Shown here in pieces: positions 46,319 through 58,300 of a stretch of DNA of 64,000 nucleotides (the first letter of the stretch is position 1; every line of letters starts with the position of its first letter). The translations under genes and the position numbers were made by a program. The notes beneath the pieces are model-generated. The model was not told where the DNA came from. It made no database searches and saw only the letters and a list, made by a program, of their open reading frames with translations. The DNA is from Nipponacmea schrenckii (taxonomy: Eukaryota; Mollusca; Gastropoda; Lottiidae), in assembly GCA_030562195.1 (NCBI GenBank), contig JAUJPP010000002.1, forward strand, positions 3,224,001 through 3,288,000. The letters run 5' to 3'.

Positions 46319-49300
46319 TTATATTTGATTGCTTTCTTTATGTATAATACTTGGATTAATTTCTTCTGTATGTACTGGTAATGTGGCTGCAGCACCATTT
46401 GTACCAAAGTTATCATACATATTTCCTGATGGCTGTAATGTGTTGTACTCATGAGAATTTGATTCTTGAAGTCTAGCATAATCAAAACCATCTTGCTCTT
46501 CTAAACCATTTATCTAAAATAAAAGAAAATATATAAGTCTTGGGTATTTAATAAGCATAGAATATCAGAATGGTACGAGAAAGTCTTACAAGTCTATGGT
46601 CTGAATGTTAGACAGGACCATGTCCTTGTAAATTGAGCCTAATTCTGACCAATGTAAAATAAAGCGTTTATTATTATTATTATTATTATTAATACATGTC
46701 AAGTAAAATGTAGTAAAAATCATAGAAATTCAATATGGATCATTATTATCTTGATATAAAAAAACAAAAGATATTATTTAAAAGGCATTGCTTATACTTG
46801 TTAAAATATGACCAGGATTTTTCAACTAAGATTTGAACCTATGACCACCATTCGTTTAATTAAGCACATGACATCAAGATCCCAGTGCTCTAATCAAATG
46901 AGCTTCAGCAGGTCCTCAAAATAATCCTCCTGTCAAGAATATATTGCCTTCAGTGTTTTGCTTTCATTAATTATTCTTACCTTGACTTTTCCTCGACCAT
47001 AATTAGGATTTTCAAATGAGACACTTTCAGATTGAGACTTTCTTTTACGTCTGCAAATAGAAACAATTTGTTTCGCTAAATTTAAGTAGAGATTTTAGAG
47101 AATCTGTAATAATTTAAGAGCTAACGGTGCTAATGAACATCATCCATGATGCCAGGAAGTGTTGCTCTGGTTGTGTGGGCATAAGACTTCAAAGTTGAAG
47201 GCCCACACCTAGCCATAATGGATAAAATAAATCAAACATATAAAAAATAGGACTGAGACTGACAAATATTGAAAATCATACATGACAGAAAGCTGATCAG
47301 ATTGAAGTTGAAAAAGAGTAACAAACCTTAAAATAAGAAAGATGACAATAGCAATAACAATGATAATTATAACAGGGATCAAAATACCAACAGCAATAGC
47401 AGCATCACTTGTTCCTGTAACAACAACATTATTTCAAATATATTGAGGTTTCACTTTGCATGCATAGCAAGGAGATTTGCCAATCATGATCAAGTTTATT
47501 GCTGCTGTGCATATCAACTAAATGGTCCCTTTCAAACTTTTAAGGAAGATTAACAACCACAATGTTTGGTGAAAGTTTCTACGAAATATTAATGTGGACA
47601 CTTCCTTTGTTACTAAGTCATGAAAAAAATCATTCAATTGGAAGTCAAGACGTGCCTTATTGGGGTACATCTGAGTGGCTGAAAAAAGATAACTTACGTT
47701 TTGCAGAAGTTGGACTTTTTCCTATAATAGATAGAGAAAAAAACAAATTGTTAATTGTTATTATTGAAGAATTTTTATTCTTTCTCTATCCAATATATAT
47801 TTCAGAGTTAATAAAAATTTTAGATTTAGATGTAAATAAAAAACTTTGTATCAAATAATGTTGTTAAGCTTACAAGTTCAATAAGAAAGAAAATTATAAT
47901 CTATATAATAATCACATAAATCAATATAAAAACAACCTGTATATGAATTTAAAACCAATATTTAACAATAAAGATTAAAATATTAAGTGCAATAACTGAG
48001 AAAACATTTCCTTTTAAAATCTCCAGTTAAAATTAATTCTTTAAATCTAAATGTTTGGTATTTATTGTTTTGAAAGAAGTTTGAAAGAAAAATGCAAAAA
48101 CCAAATGTAACTTATGCTTGTAAAAATCATATTCACAATGTCAAGTTATCAAGAACTTTTATCTGGACTGCAATAGCAACTTTTATTGTTTCACGGAATG
48201 TAGGGTTTTAATTGGATTGTACACCAACAAATACTAAAACATATGACAGACTGTAAACAATATCATACAGTCCAATCAGATTGCTGCATATACAAACTTC
48301 CCTGAAACAAGAAAGGTGCCTATTGTGGTTAGACATGGTTCGTAATAACTAAACATTGTGAACATTCTAATAACATGCAAGAAGTGTTTAATGAAACTTG
48401 TAGTACTAAAAGTTTGCTAAATAAAACAAGCAACAATATTAATAAATGAAATTATATACCTAATGTGGTATCTGTAAATACAAATGAAGTAATTGTTAGT
48501 ACATTTCAACAAAATGCACAATAAAACACACTTAAGTATAGACAAGCAAAATTATTTGTACAAATCTAGAAACATGTAGTTTTAGTGGAAGTGTACACAA
48601 GGTTTCTAATTAATAGAGCAGTCCCAATGTACAAATAAATTTGCTTCCACATAGGTTATGCGTCATTCTTGCATAATCTGCCTTTTTCATATATCTACAT
48701 ACCAAGTTTTTTTCACTAAAGTAGTTCAAATTGGAAATCGTTGCAAACTTTATTGTTTTATTTTTTGATCATGTAGCTTTAATTGAGCTTCAAAATTCAA
48801 GCATGACTTTCATTTACTGTTTATATATACCACGTGTTTTACACACTGGATTGTCAAGCATTTGTGAAGAAATTTTAATGACAGGACTACTTAACAAATT
48901 TGCCAACATAGAGAATGATGTGCATATATAAGGAAATGTATGAAAGAATAAGCAGACAAGGGTGCAGACAATAAAGGCCTATATTAAACTGAGCAGGAAT
49001 ATTCAAGCATCATATTTTGTAAATATAGTCCCAAAATTTGTAACCAAAGTACTTGATTGTTAACAAAGGAAACCCATATTATACATGCATCTACATATAT
49101 TACAAAATACAGATGAAGCATTTTAAACACCATTAGTTTTGTTATATCCTCAATTTTTTCACAATCTCTGGGGCATGTTATGCTTCATTCGTTATCTCTT
49201 GGAATTGGTAGGTAGTATATAAGAGGATCCGTGAGCTCCATAGGTCAATTAACATTGACTTTAAACTGCTGCATTACAACTGAAGAAATCTGTGAGAATA

Positions 49301-52300
49301 CAGAATCGACTTTCCACCTTGGACATATGACTTCCAACTTCATTTAATGGTTTCCTTCTGGGAAATATCCACTTATCACTTTCCATTGATCCAAGAGGTA
49401 ACGAATACAGCATGATATCTCTATATACAAAATGTACTTACTGCCTCCAGTAGTAAATAAAACTTTTTCAGAATGTTGACTTGCTTGGTTTCCTGAGGAC
49501 GCTACTACAAAAGCTTCATATGTAGTATCTTTATCTAATCGTGGTATCTGTACCTTTAGACTCCCTGTAGAAATCTACAATTGATAATGGTAGAAACAAG
49601 GTCGTTATCTCTTACTTGATTCTTGTTCAAAGTAGGGCTGGGAATCGATTATGATTTTAATTGGATGTAGTAATAAAGATCCGTGAGCTCACCGACCGAT
49701 AATCGATTAATTGAAATGCTGATTACACTATTTAAGTAAGGGAGATAACGATTTTCCCAAACTCGAAACATATGACTTCCAACTTCATTAATGGTTTCCT
49801 TCTGGGAGATCCTTTTACACTTTCTATTGATAAGAGGTAAGTTGTTATCTGTATATCAAAATGTACTTACTCTCAGTAGTTATAAATAGTTTTTAAAATT
49901 TCCTTTCTTGGTTTCCTAAAGGAATTACTAAAATAACTTATATTGTATCTTTATTAATCGGGATTGAAACTTTTAGACCCCCGTAGTAATCGGAAAGTAA
50001 TAATGGAGAAACAATTTCGTTATTTTACTATTCTTGTTCAAAGCATGTACAATTTTCAAATCACAAAGTCAATAATTACAAAATAAGGCAATCCCATTCA
50101 AGTTTCAATACCAATGACAAGCTAATTTCTTTTTTTGAACATCACATCGATTGTGATCAACTGCATGAATATGTTAATTTTATTATACGCCCACATGGAA
50201 ATGTGGACGTATATTGCCGTCGCCCCTGTCCGTCGGTCCGTCCACATTTGTTGCATCCACGATAGAGGCTACAGTTTTTATCTGATCTTAATGAAACTTG
50301 GTATACATGTATATATTGATGATATCTCGGTCAAGTTCGAAAATGGAAATTATCGCATGAACGGTTTTTGAGTTATTGCACTTGACTTAGTAAAAACGCG
50401 TCAAATTTGGGTTGTATCCACAATAGAGGCTACAGTTTTTATCCAATCTTAATGAAACTTGGTATACATGTATATATTGATGATATCTCGGTCAAGATCG
50501 AAAATGGAAATTTTCGCATGAACGGTTTTTGAGTTATTGCCCTTGACTTAGTAAAAACGCGTCAAATTTGGGTTGTATCCACAATAGAGGCTACAGTTTT
50601 TATCCAATCTTAATGAAACTTGGTATACATGTATATATTGATGATATCTCGGTCAAGATTTGAAAATGGAAATTATTTGAATGAACGGTTTTTGAGTTAT
50701 TGCCCTCGACTTAGTAAAAACGCGTCAAATTAGGGTTGTATCCACAATAGAGGCTACAGTTTTTATCCGATCTTAATGAAACTTGGTATACATGTATATA
50801 TTGATGATATCTCGGTCAAGTTCCAAAATGGAAATTATCGAATGAATGGATTTTGAGTTATTGCCCTCGACTTAGTAAAAACGCGTCAAATTAGGGTTAT
50901 ATCCACGATTTAGGCTACAGTTTTTATCAGAAATTCAAATTTGACGATTTTTTGATGAATAGTTTATGAATAATTGCCCTTGATTAAGTAAAATTGCGTA
51001 AAAGTTCATTTTCTGTAGACACTATAGAAGCTACAATTATCTATGGATTTTAATGAAACTTGGTATGAGCATTGGAATTGATAAGAGGGCGGTCAAGTTT
51101 GATTTGGACGATTTTGCGATAAACAGTTTTGGAGTTATTGCCCCTGCCACTATATTTGTTATATATTATATATTAGACAAAATAGAAGCTACACTTTTCA
51201 ATGGATTTAAATGAAACTTGGTGTGAGCATTGGAATTGATAAGACACAGTCAAGATCGAATTTGATGATTTTTCGATGAACAGTTTTTTAGTTATTGCCC
51301 TTGACTTAGTAAGATTGTGTCAAAATTTTTTTGTGGTTCAATTGAAGCTACAATTTTCAATGGATTTTGATGAAACTTGGTGTTTTTGAGTTTTTGCCCT
51401 TGACTTCAATATCCATTTAGTGAATGTTTTTGAGTCATTGCTCTATTTATTTTTCAAATTCAATGCTGCCAGTGGGCGTATGTTACCTTGCCTGGCAAGC
51501 TATCTTTGAAATGTATCCTGATCACATTCAATTTGGGTCTCTTCATTGACTTCAATTCTCTTGACAAAAAACAATCTACATGAAATTGATTGTAAGAAAA
51601 TTATGGCAAGAAAACTGGATGAAACTCATGACAAGAGATCTGGGTGAAATTCATGACAAGAGATCTGGATGAAATTCATGACAAGAGATCTGGATGAAAT
51701 TTATGACAAGAACTGGATGAAATTCATGACAAGAGATGTGGATGAAATTCATGACAAGAGATCTGGATGAAATTCATAACAAGAGATCTGAATGAAATAC
51801 GTGACAAGAGAACTGGATGAAATTCATGACAAGAGATCTGGATGAAATTTATGACAAGAGAACTGGATGAAATTCATGACAAGAGATCTGGATGAAATTC
51901 AGTGATGAGAACTGGATGAAATTCATAACAAGAGATCTGAATGAAATACATGACAAGAGATCTGGATGAAATTCATAACAAGAGATCTGAATGAAATTCA
52001 TGACAAAAGGGGAAAAAAACCCGGATGAAATTCATGACGAGAACTGGATGAAATTCATAACAAGAGATCTGGATGAAATTCATGACAAGAGATCTGGATG
52101 AAATTCATAACAAGAGATCTGAATGAAATTCATGACGAGAACTGGATGAAATTCATGACAAGAGATCCAGATGAAATTCTTGACAAGAGATCCGGATGAA
52201 ATTCATGACGAGAACTGGATGAAATTCATAACAAGAGATCTGATGAAATTCATGACAAGAGATCTGGATGAAATTCATGACAAGAGATCTGGATGAAATT

Positions 52301-55300
52301 CATAACAAGAGATCTTATGAAATTCATGACAAGAGATCTGGATGAAATTCTTGACAAGAGATCCGGATGAAGTTCATGACGAGAACTGGATGAAATTCAT
52401 AACAAGAGATCTTAATGAAATTCATGACAAGAGATCTTGATAAAATTCATGACAAGAGATCTGGATGAAATTCATGACAATAGATCTGGATGAAATTCAT
52501 AACAAGAGATCTGGATTAAATTCATGACAAGAGATCTGTATCAAATTCATGACAAGAGATCTGGATGAAATTTATATCAAGAGATCTGGATGATATTCAT
52601 AACAAGAGATCTGGATGAAATTCATAACAAGAGATCTGGATAGGCCTAAAGATTCAGGTATGAGATATGGATGATACAATTACAGTAGTTACTCACTGGT
52701 GTACTTTCATCTTCAGATTGGTATTTTTTGTAATATATTGTGTATTTAAATTTGACTGAAGGTGTTTCAGATGGGGCTGACCATTGGAGTTCTACTGTAG
52801 TTTCACTGATCATTTTAGCATTAAGATTACCTGGGGCACTGTACATAATTTCTGTAATAAAAAAAAAATGGATTTTTCTAAAATTTATTAAAATAACCCT
52901 CAATAAGTTATCCTTCTTTATCATACTGGCCAACAAATCAGTAAAAGGGATAGTGAAGACGTTTTTCTTAATGTTGTATGTGTTGTAAGGAGACTCTGAT
53001 AGCATTAATTGTCATCATTACAATTTTTAATTAACGTCTGTTGTTCCTGAAATGTCACTAATTGCAAAAATGTTTAATGCAGAAGGCCTTTGTGATAAGT
53101 GACCTTATCAAACAACTAGTTCCACCTAGTTTGATTGGAAATTGGAATTCAGAAATTTGATGTTATCAAAGTCCCCCATACTCTTAAAAATGTAGAAAAA
53201 CTTCTTTACGATCCCTTTAAAAGTGACTATAAAAATTGTGACCATGAGCATGAAAAACCAAAATAATTTTTCATACCAAGTACACATGTCACTATAATCT
53301 ATTCAAATTGTTTTCACACGTTTAAACTTTTAAAATCAAAAAAAGATAATTTACCTGCAGCTTTTACAGTAGTTTGTGATGGTTGACTTGATCCATAGCT
53401 GTTTTTAGCTATCACCATAATAGTATAGATCTCATCTGGCATAGTCTTTTTTATTACGTAATGTCTAATGTTTTTATCCTGTAATACATAGTCTTATCTG
53501 TACAACTAAACTGAGCATTTATTTCAGTCATATGTTTACCCTTAAATTTGTCAGAGTTTTAGCAAAAATGCATTCATTAGTCTGTAACTAAATGTTTTGT
53601 TTGGCCTCTGAAATTTGAGCATAAGTTCAGCAGTTTGAAGAACCCCATGCAGGACCTTGACCATCAGGTCAGAGAACAAAAGCTCTAACTCACTGAGCCA
53701 CTGCTTTGGACATGGGTGCAGTTACTGTATACATCTGCACATTAAGATACATACCACATTATGCTCTATAGGTTTTGTATTAGACGATGTTGTGTACGAT
53801 ATTTTGTAAGTGTCAACTTTATCTTGAACCTCTTTAGGTTCAGTCCATGACACAATGATTTTACCATTAGAATATACAGCTTTAAGTGTAGATGGAGGTG
53901 TTGGAATCATTTCTGAAAAAATTAATATGATGGTGAAACCTAGGGCATGCGTGTTTGTTCTTTAACTTTCACAATTAGTTTTCTATTTAACAATAAATAT
54001 TCTGATTGAAAATCATAAGTTTAGGAAATTTATTTTGTTAACATTTTCAAGAAGCTAAAATTAACTGAATGTATTCCAATACTCTAACTGACATGGCTAC
54101 AGTCTGTCCTGAAAGTTCAATAACAAGGCTGTTGATTTTCAAAAAAGTCCCAGATATTTTTGCATATAAATAATGATCTTCAACTTGTTCAATACATGAA
54201 ATCTGCAATAAATATAACAGATGTGCATAGAAAATGTCCCCAAGATCCAAATTGCAGTCAGTCATTTTGGAATTCCAATCACATATGACTGGCAAATACA
54301 GATAAATCAACAGCCCTGTTGAATACATGCTGAATCCTACCCTTAATAAATCCATTCTTTTGTCATACATTTGTAACTTTTTTCCAATGATATACTATAG
54401 CATTATATATTGTATATGCACATGCTGGTGCAAAAAGCTTATCTAATCTATTCTTAAACTTACTTCTGCCCTCTTTAGCACACGTCTGTAATGTTTTAGA
54501 TTCTTGTATACATTCTAAAATATTATTGGTATTAGTGTTATTAGGTATAACACCAGAACACATTGGCACACAGAATGGATGAACTCCGTTTTGAATACAA
54601 CACTGTGAATGATCTCTTCCATCTGAAACCAGAATGAAATTTAATGTAGTTTATAGAAAAAATATGACTTCACGAAAAGCTCAGGCACAATTATTTAGAT
54701 CTTCAAAATCAGCCATTTGTGATCTAATCAAACATAACTGGCAAATAAAAATAATTCAATAGCCCTGGACAATTGCCACCCTTGATGTATCAATATAGTG
54801 AAATTTTTAAGATGAGAGATAAAACAAACTACATACCAGCACCACATTTCATCAGGGCAGTAAGATGAACCAAACAATTCAAATTAGACAGGTCAGTGGC
54901 AACTACTGCCAATTCTAAATCTAGATCACATAGATCCATACAATCTGCTGATACTTTGGCTTCTTGACAACATACTGTAATTTAGTTCATGTCTTTATTT
55001 AATTCTCATTACAAACAAAACTATCAAAGATATTTGCACATTTCTAAATATAAACAAAAACATGAAGCAAATGTACTTTTACAATCCCAAATTGTGCTAT
55101 GTTAGACAAAATAAAGGCAGAGGCCTTATTCCTGAAATCTTATTAGTGTTAAGTCATCGGATTGGTCAATTTTTAAATTTTGTTTCACTATCCAATCAAA
55201 TTACTGTATTTCTTAATTAATGTTACCTAAGTTAAGTTTTCGAGAATAAGGCCTTAACTTAAAACGATTCATCAAATCAGCATTGGCCATATATACTTAG

Positions 55301-58300
55301 TTCCTTAGTTTTCTTAATATGAAAATTTTCCTAATATGATCTTAGAGCAAGCAAATCTATCTCGTTAACATTGAAATTCACTTACATTTTATATCTCTAG
55401 GTGGTTTGGCAGGAGTAATAGGTGGAATCATGTTTGGATCTTTAAGAAAAAAGTTGGAAGTGAATCATTAAATCATATTTAAATAACTATCAGATTTAAG
55501 CTGTTGAATACATTCAACATGGTCAGGTTTACATGGTGTTCCTAAGAAATAAACCTATATCAATATTAGTCATTTATGCCCAAAGTGGAAATTACTTCAT
55601 TCCATAGTGATATTAAACTAAGAATATAATATTATTCAATTAAACTTTTACCTTTGAACTCAGCAGAAGCAGACACACTACCATATTGGTTACTTCCTAC
55701 ACAAGTATAATTAGCATAATCCTTCATTCTAACATTACTGATCTTCAAGACAGCTTTCAGTACACCTTTAGTCAAATCTATTCTCACCACAGCAAAATAT
55801 CTAGATACAGCTGTATTTAAAAGTTTGTCCTCTCTTTTCCATTGTATAGTTTGGTCATCAGGAAACCCGACAAAAGTACATGTGACCGATCCTGATAGTC
55901 CTTTCCCAGCTTCAACTGAATTGGGTTCTATTTTGTTGATTTCTGGTTTAACTGAAAAGAAAATTATTTACCAACTTAATAATAAACTCTTTATTTTACA
56001 TAGGTCAAAATTAGTTCCAATACACAACCCATCAACCAATACAATAAATGACATGAAAGGAAAAATACACAAATATTGCAATGTATAAAATACTTAATGT
56101 ATTAGATGGACAGATCTAAGTTCCTGTGATTAAGTACATGAACACAAAAGGAATAAACATATACACAAACACATGCACAGAAGAACAGACATCAAAATAC
56201 TATCTTATTCTATGAAAAAAAAATAGCCAAAGGATCAGTGCAAGAAAGTACTTATTATGACATGTATAAAAGTTAGATTTGTTTTCATTGTATTGTTAAC
56301 AAACAATTGTAATCCTGAAAGTTGACAAGTTTCATTGTAGGCCATTTGTATAAAAAAACTGTAAAACTACTTACATTTGACATTAAGGAAGTGTGCAACC
56401 TCCTTAGATTCACCAATCTGTTCAATTTTACAAGTATAGATACCAGAGTCTTCCTCTCTCACTTTCAATATCTTTAATTCTTTCTGGTTGCTAGGTTGTT
56501 GTTTACCATTATGGAACCATTTGACTGATTTTACAGCATTGAGTGAGAAATAATTACAGACTAAGAGGACTGTTGTCTTCTGGTTGACCACACCTGCAGG
56601 ATCTTGACCTATTGAAACGTCTGCTAGTCCTAGAATAACACAAATAAGTGTAAATAATTTGACCAATATATCTTTAAGTTCTAAATCGTATAGCCATCTA
56701 AAGTTTTTCTCACAAAACTAATTTCAACCATCTGTAATACTTTGAGAAAGAAAATTGACCTGTCCAGTTCAACTTTAAAATGCATAAATATATCACTAGT
56801 AATAGAGAAAATAATGTCAAAATTTTGAACATTCTTTCCTGAAGATTGTTAATATGAGACTGTTCAAAGGCCATTTTCATTTTATTGTAGAACAACCAGA
56901 TGCCAATTTTATGTTCTGAAAATTAGAATGAATAACTGAAATATTGCCTGATGATCTCATTTCATAAGGATATTCATAAAGACATTTTTCTATAATTTGT
57001 TTGCCACTGTAAAAAAACTTGAAGAACAGTTGTTGGTTAATCTTTATCTAGATTGCCTATTGATATTTTACCTGGATTTACAACAACTACTGTTTGAACG
57101 GGAGAAGGTTGTCCACCACCATAGGTATTTCTAGCTGATACAGTTATCATATATCTTATACCATGTCCTTCAAAAGTAATATTGTATGGACTTGAAACTC
57201 TCTAGAAAAAATGAAAGAAATAGATCTGTATTAATAAATAGATCATAAATTTTCATATCTGAAAATAAAGAAAAAATAAGCCAATAGAGGTCATGATAAA
57301 AGATAACAGTTAACGTTGAATTCATGCTCAAGCTAGTTATATTGGAGCTAGACAATTAACAATCATACTTCATATGAAAATGTGAGAAAACATTACGAAA
57401 TTAAGCAAATAATTTTGATAGAAAAAATCATTTCAGCATTGTTTTTAACTGTTTGAGTCAATATATATGCACTAAGTTGTACTCCTTGAAATGCAACACA
57501 GAGATACGAAATACACGAAATATTTCTGATTAGTATTTTTATCGGTACTTACTCTAATAGTAGTAACATTACGATTACCATCATAAGGCAATAATCCGGT
57601 GTCTGTTAAAGATGAGGACCAATAGTGAACATCATACTGACAGTTAGTACTACAGTCAGGAGGCGGAGACCATTTTAATGTTGCTACCGAATGGAACTGG
57701 TTAAATGTAACAATGAAATTTGGTGGGGGCTGTGGTACCAAATCTTTTAAAAAATATATGTGACTTAGTGATAGTATTTATTATTGCTTTCAAAAAATGT
57801 AAAATATGGAAATTTTACATAGTACCATTATAAGAACTATAGCAAGAATATTTAGTTTGGATGAAAAATTGAAGAATCAACTAGCCTAATAGGGACTATA
57901 TCCAAAAAATATCAACAATATTTAAGATGAAGTCTTGTCAGTACTTCTGTTCACAATTTCAATTTCTTCAGTTCTTATCAATAAATCAACTGAAAAAAAT
58001 CAATGCTCACATAATAAGTTGAGTTACTTACTTAATTCATCAAGGAAGCAGCTAAAAATATCTGGACCATAAGTAAAACAGGATGCTCCATGGAAACCAC
58101 TTTGAACTGTTTGACCAGAACATAAAGGCAGACAACTTTTTGGTAAGCCTTTTCTTTCACAACATGGTTGGTGGTTTCTTCCATCTACATGATAATAAGC
58201 ATAGCAATATATATCTATATTCCCAAACTACTAAACAGAAATGATACAAGTTTGACTGTTTCTACAGATTTCTATAACTTCTGAAAAGAAAGAAGATCTA

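Larger units (their letters stand above)
46319..47414 (-). other. Transmembrane helix and signalling tail of the receptor
   Basis: The TM exon (47414-47327) encodes AIAVGILIPVIIIIVIAIVI, then FLILR. The next exon (47050-46981) starts with a stop-transfer RRKRK and holds SFENPNYG, an NPxY motif. The last exon (46513-46319) encodes 64 residues with DYARLQESNSHEYNTL, which fits the ITAM consensus YxxL-x7-YxxL, and then MYDNF, a YxN (Grb2 SH2-type) site. The tail is about 88 residues long and carries no kinase or phosphatase domain. The signalling functions are inferred from the motifs. Confidence 0.85.
49442..53912 (-). other. FN3 domains 3 and 4 of the receptor
   Basis: FN3-3 is encoded by 53912-53755 (IPTPPSTLKAVYSNGKIIVS, W in WTEP) and 53478-53355 (YTIMVIAKNSYGSSQPS). 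FN3-4 is encoded by 52851-52697 (YSAPGNLNAK...VELQWSAP) and 49574-49442 (YEAFVVASSGNQASQHS). Each domain is split by a phase-0 intron at the same place, as are FN3-1 and FN3-2, which shows derivation by duplication of a two-exon cassette. Confidence 0.85.

Noticed and set aside
46815..46925. Functional tRNA gene
   Set aside because: A- and B-box-like parts are present, but the anticodon arm and acceptor stem do not fold. It is better explained as a SINE head. The same applies to 29097-29280, 33008-33085, 53640-53705 and 58349-58575.
47562..47858. 98-codon plus-strand ORF
   Set aside because: It lies in a receptor intron, has no homology, and overlaps the candidate 24-nt microexon on the other strand. 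AT-rich chance ORF.
51590..52645. CRISPR-like direct repeats
   Set aside because: Units are contiguous and diverge gradually, there are no unique equal-length spacers, and the context is a eukaryotic intron. It is a minisatellite.
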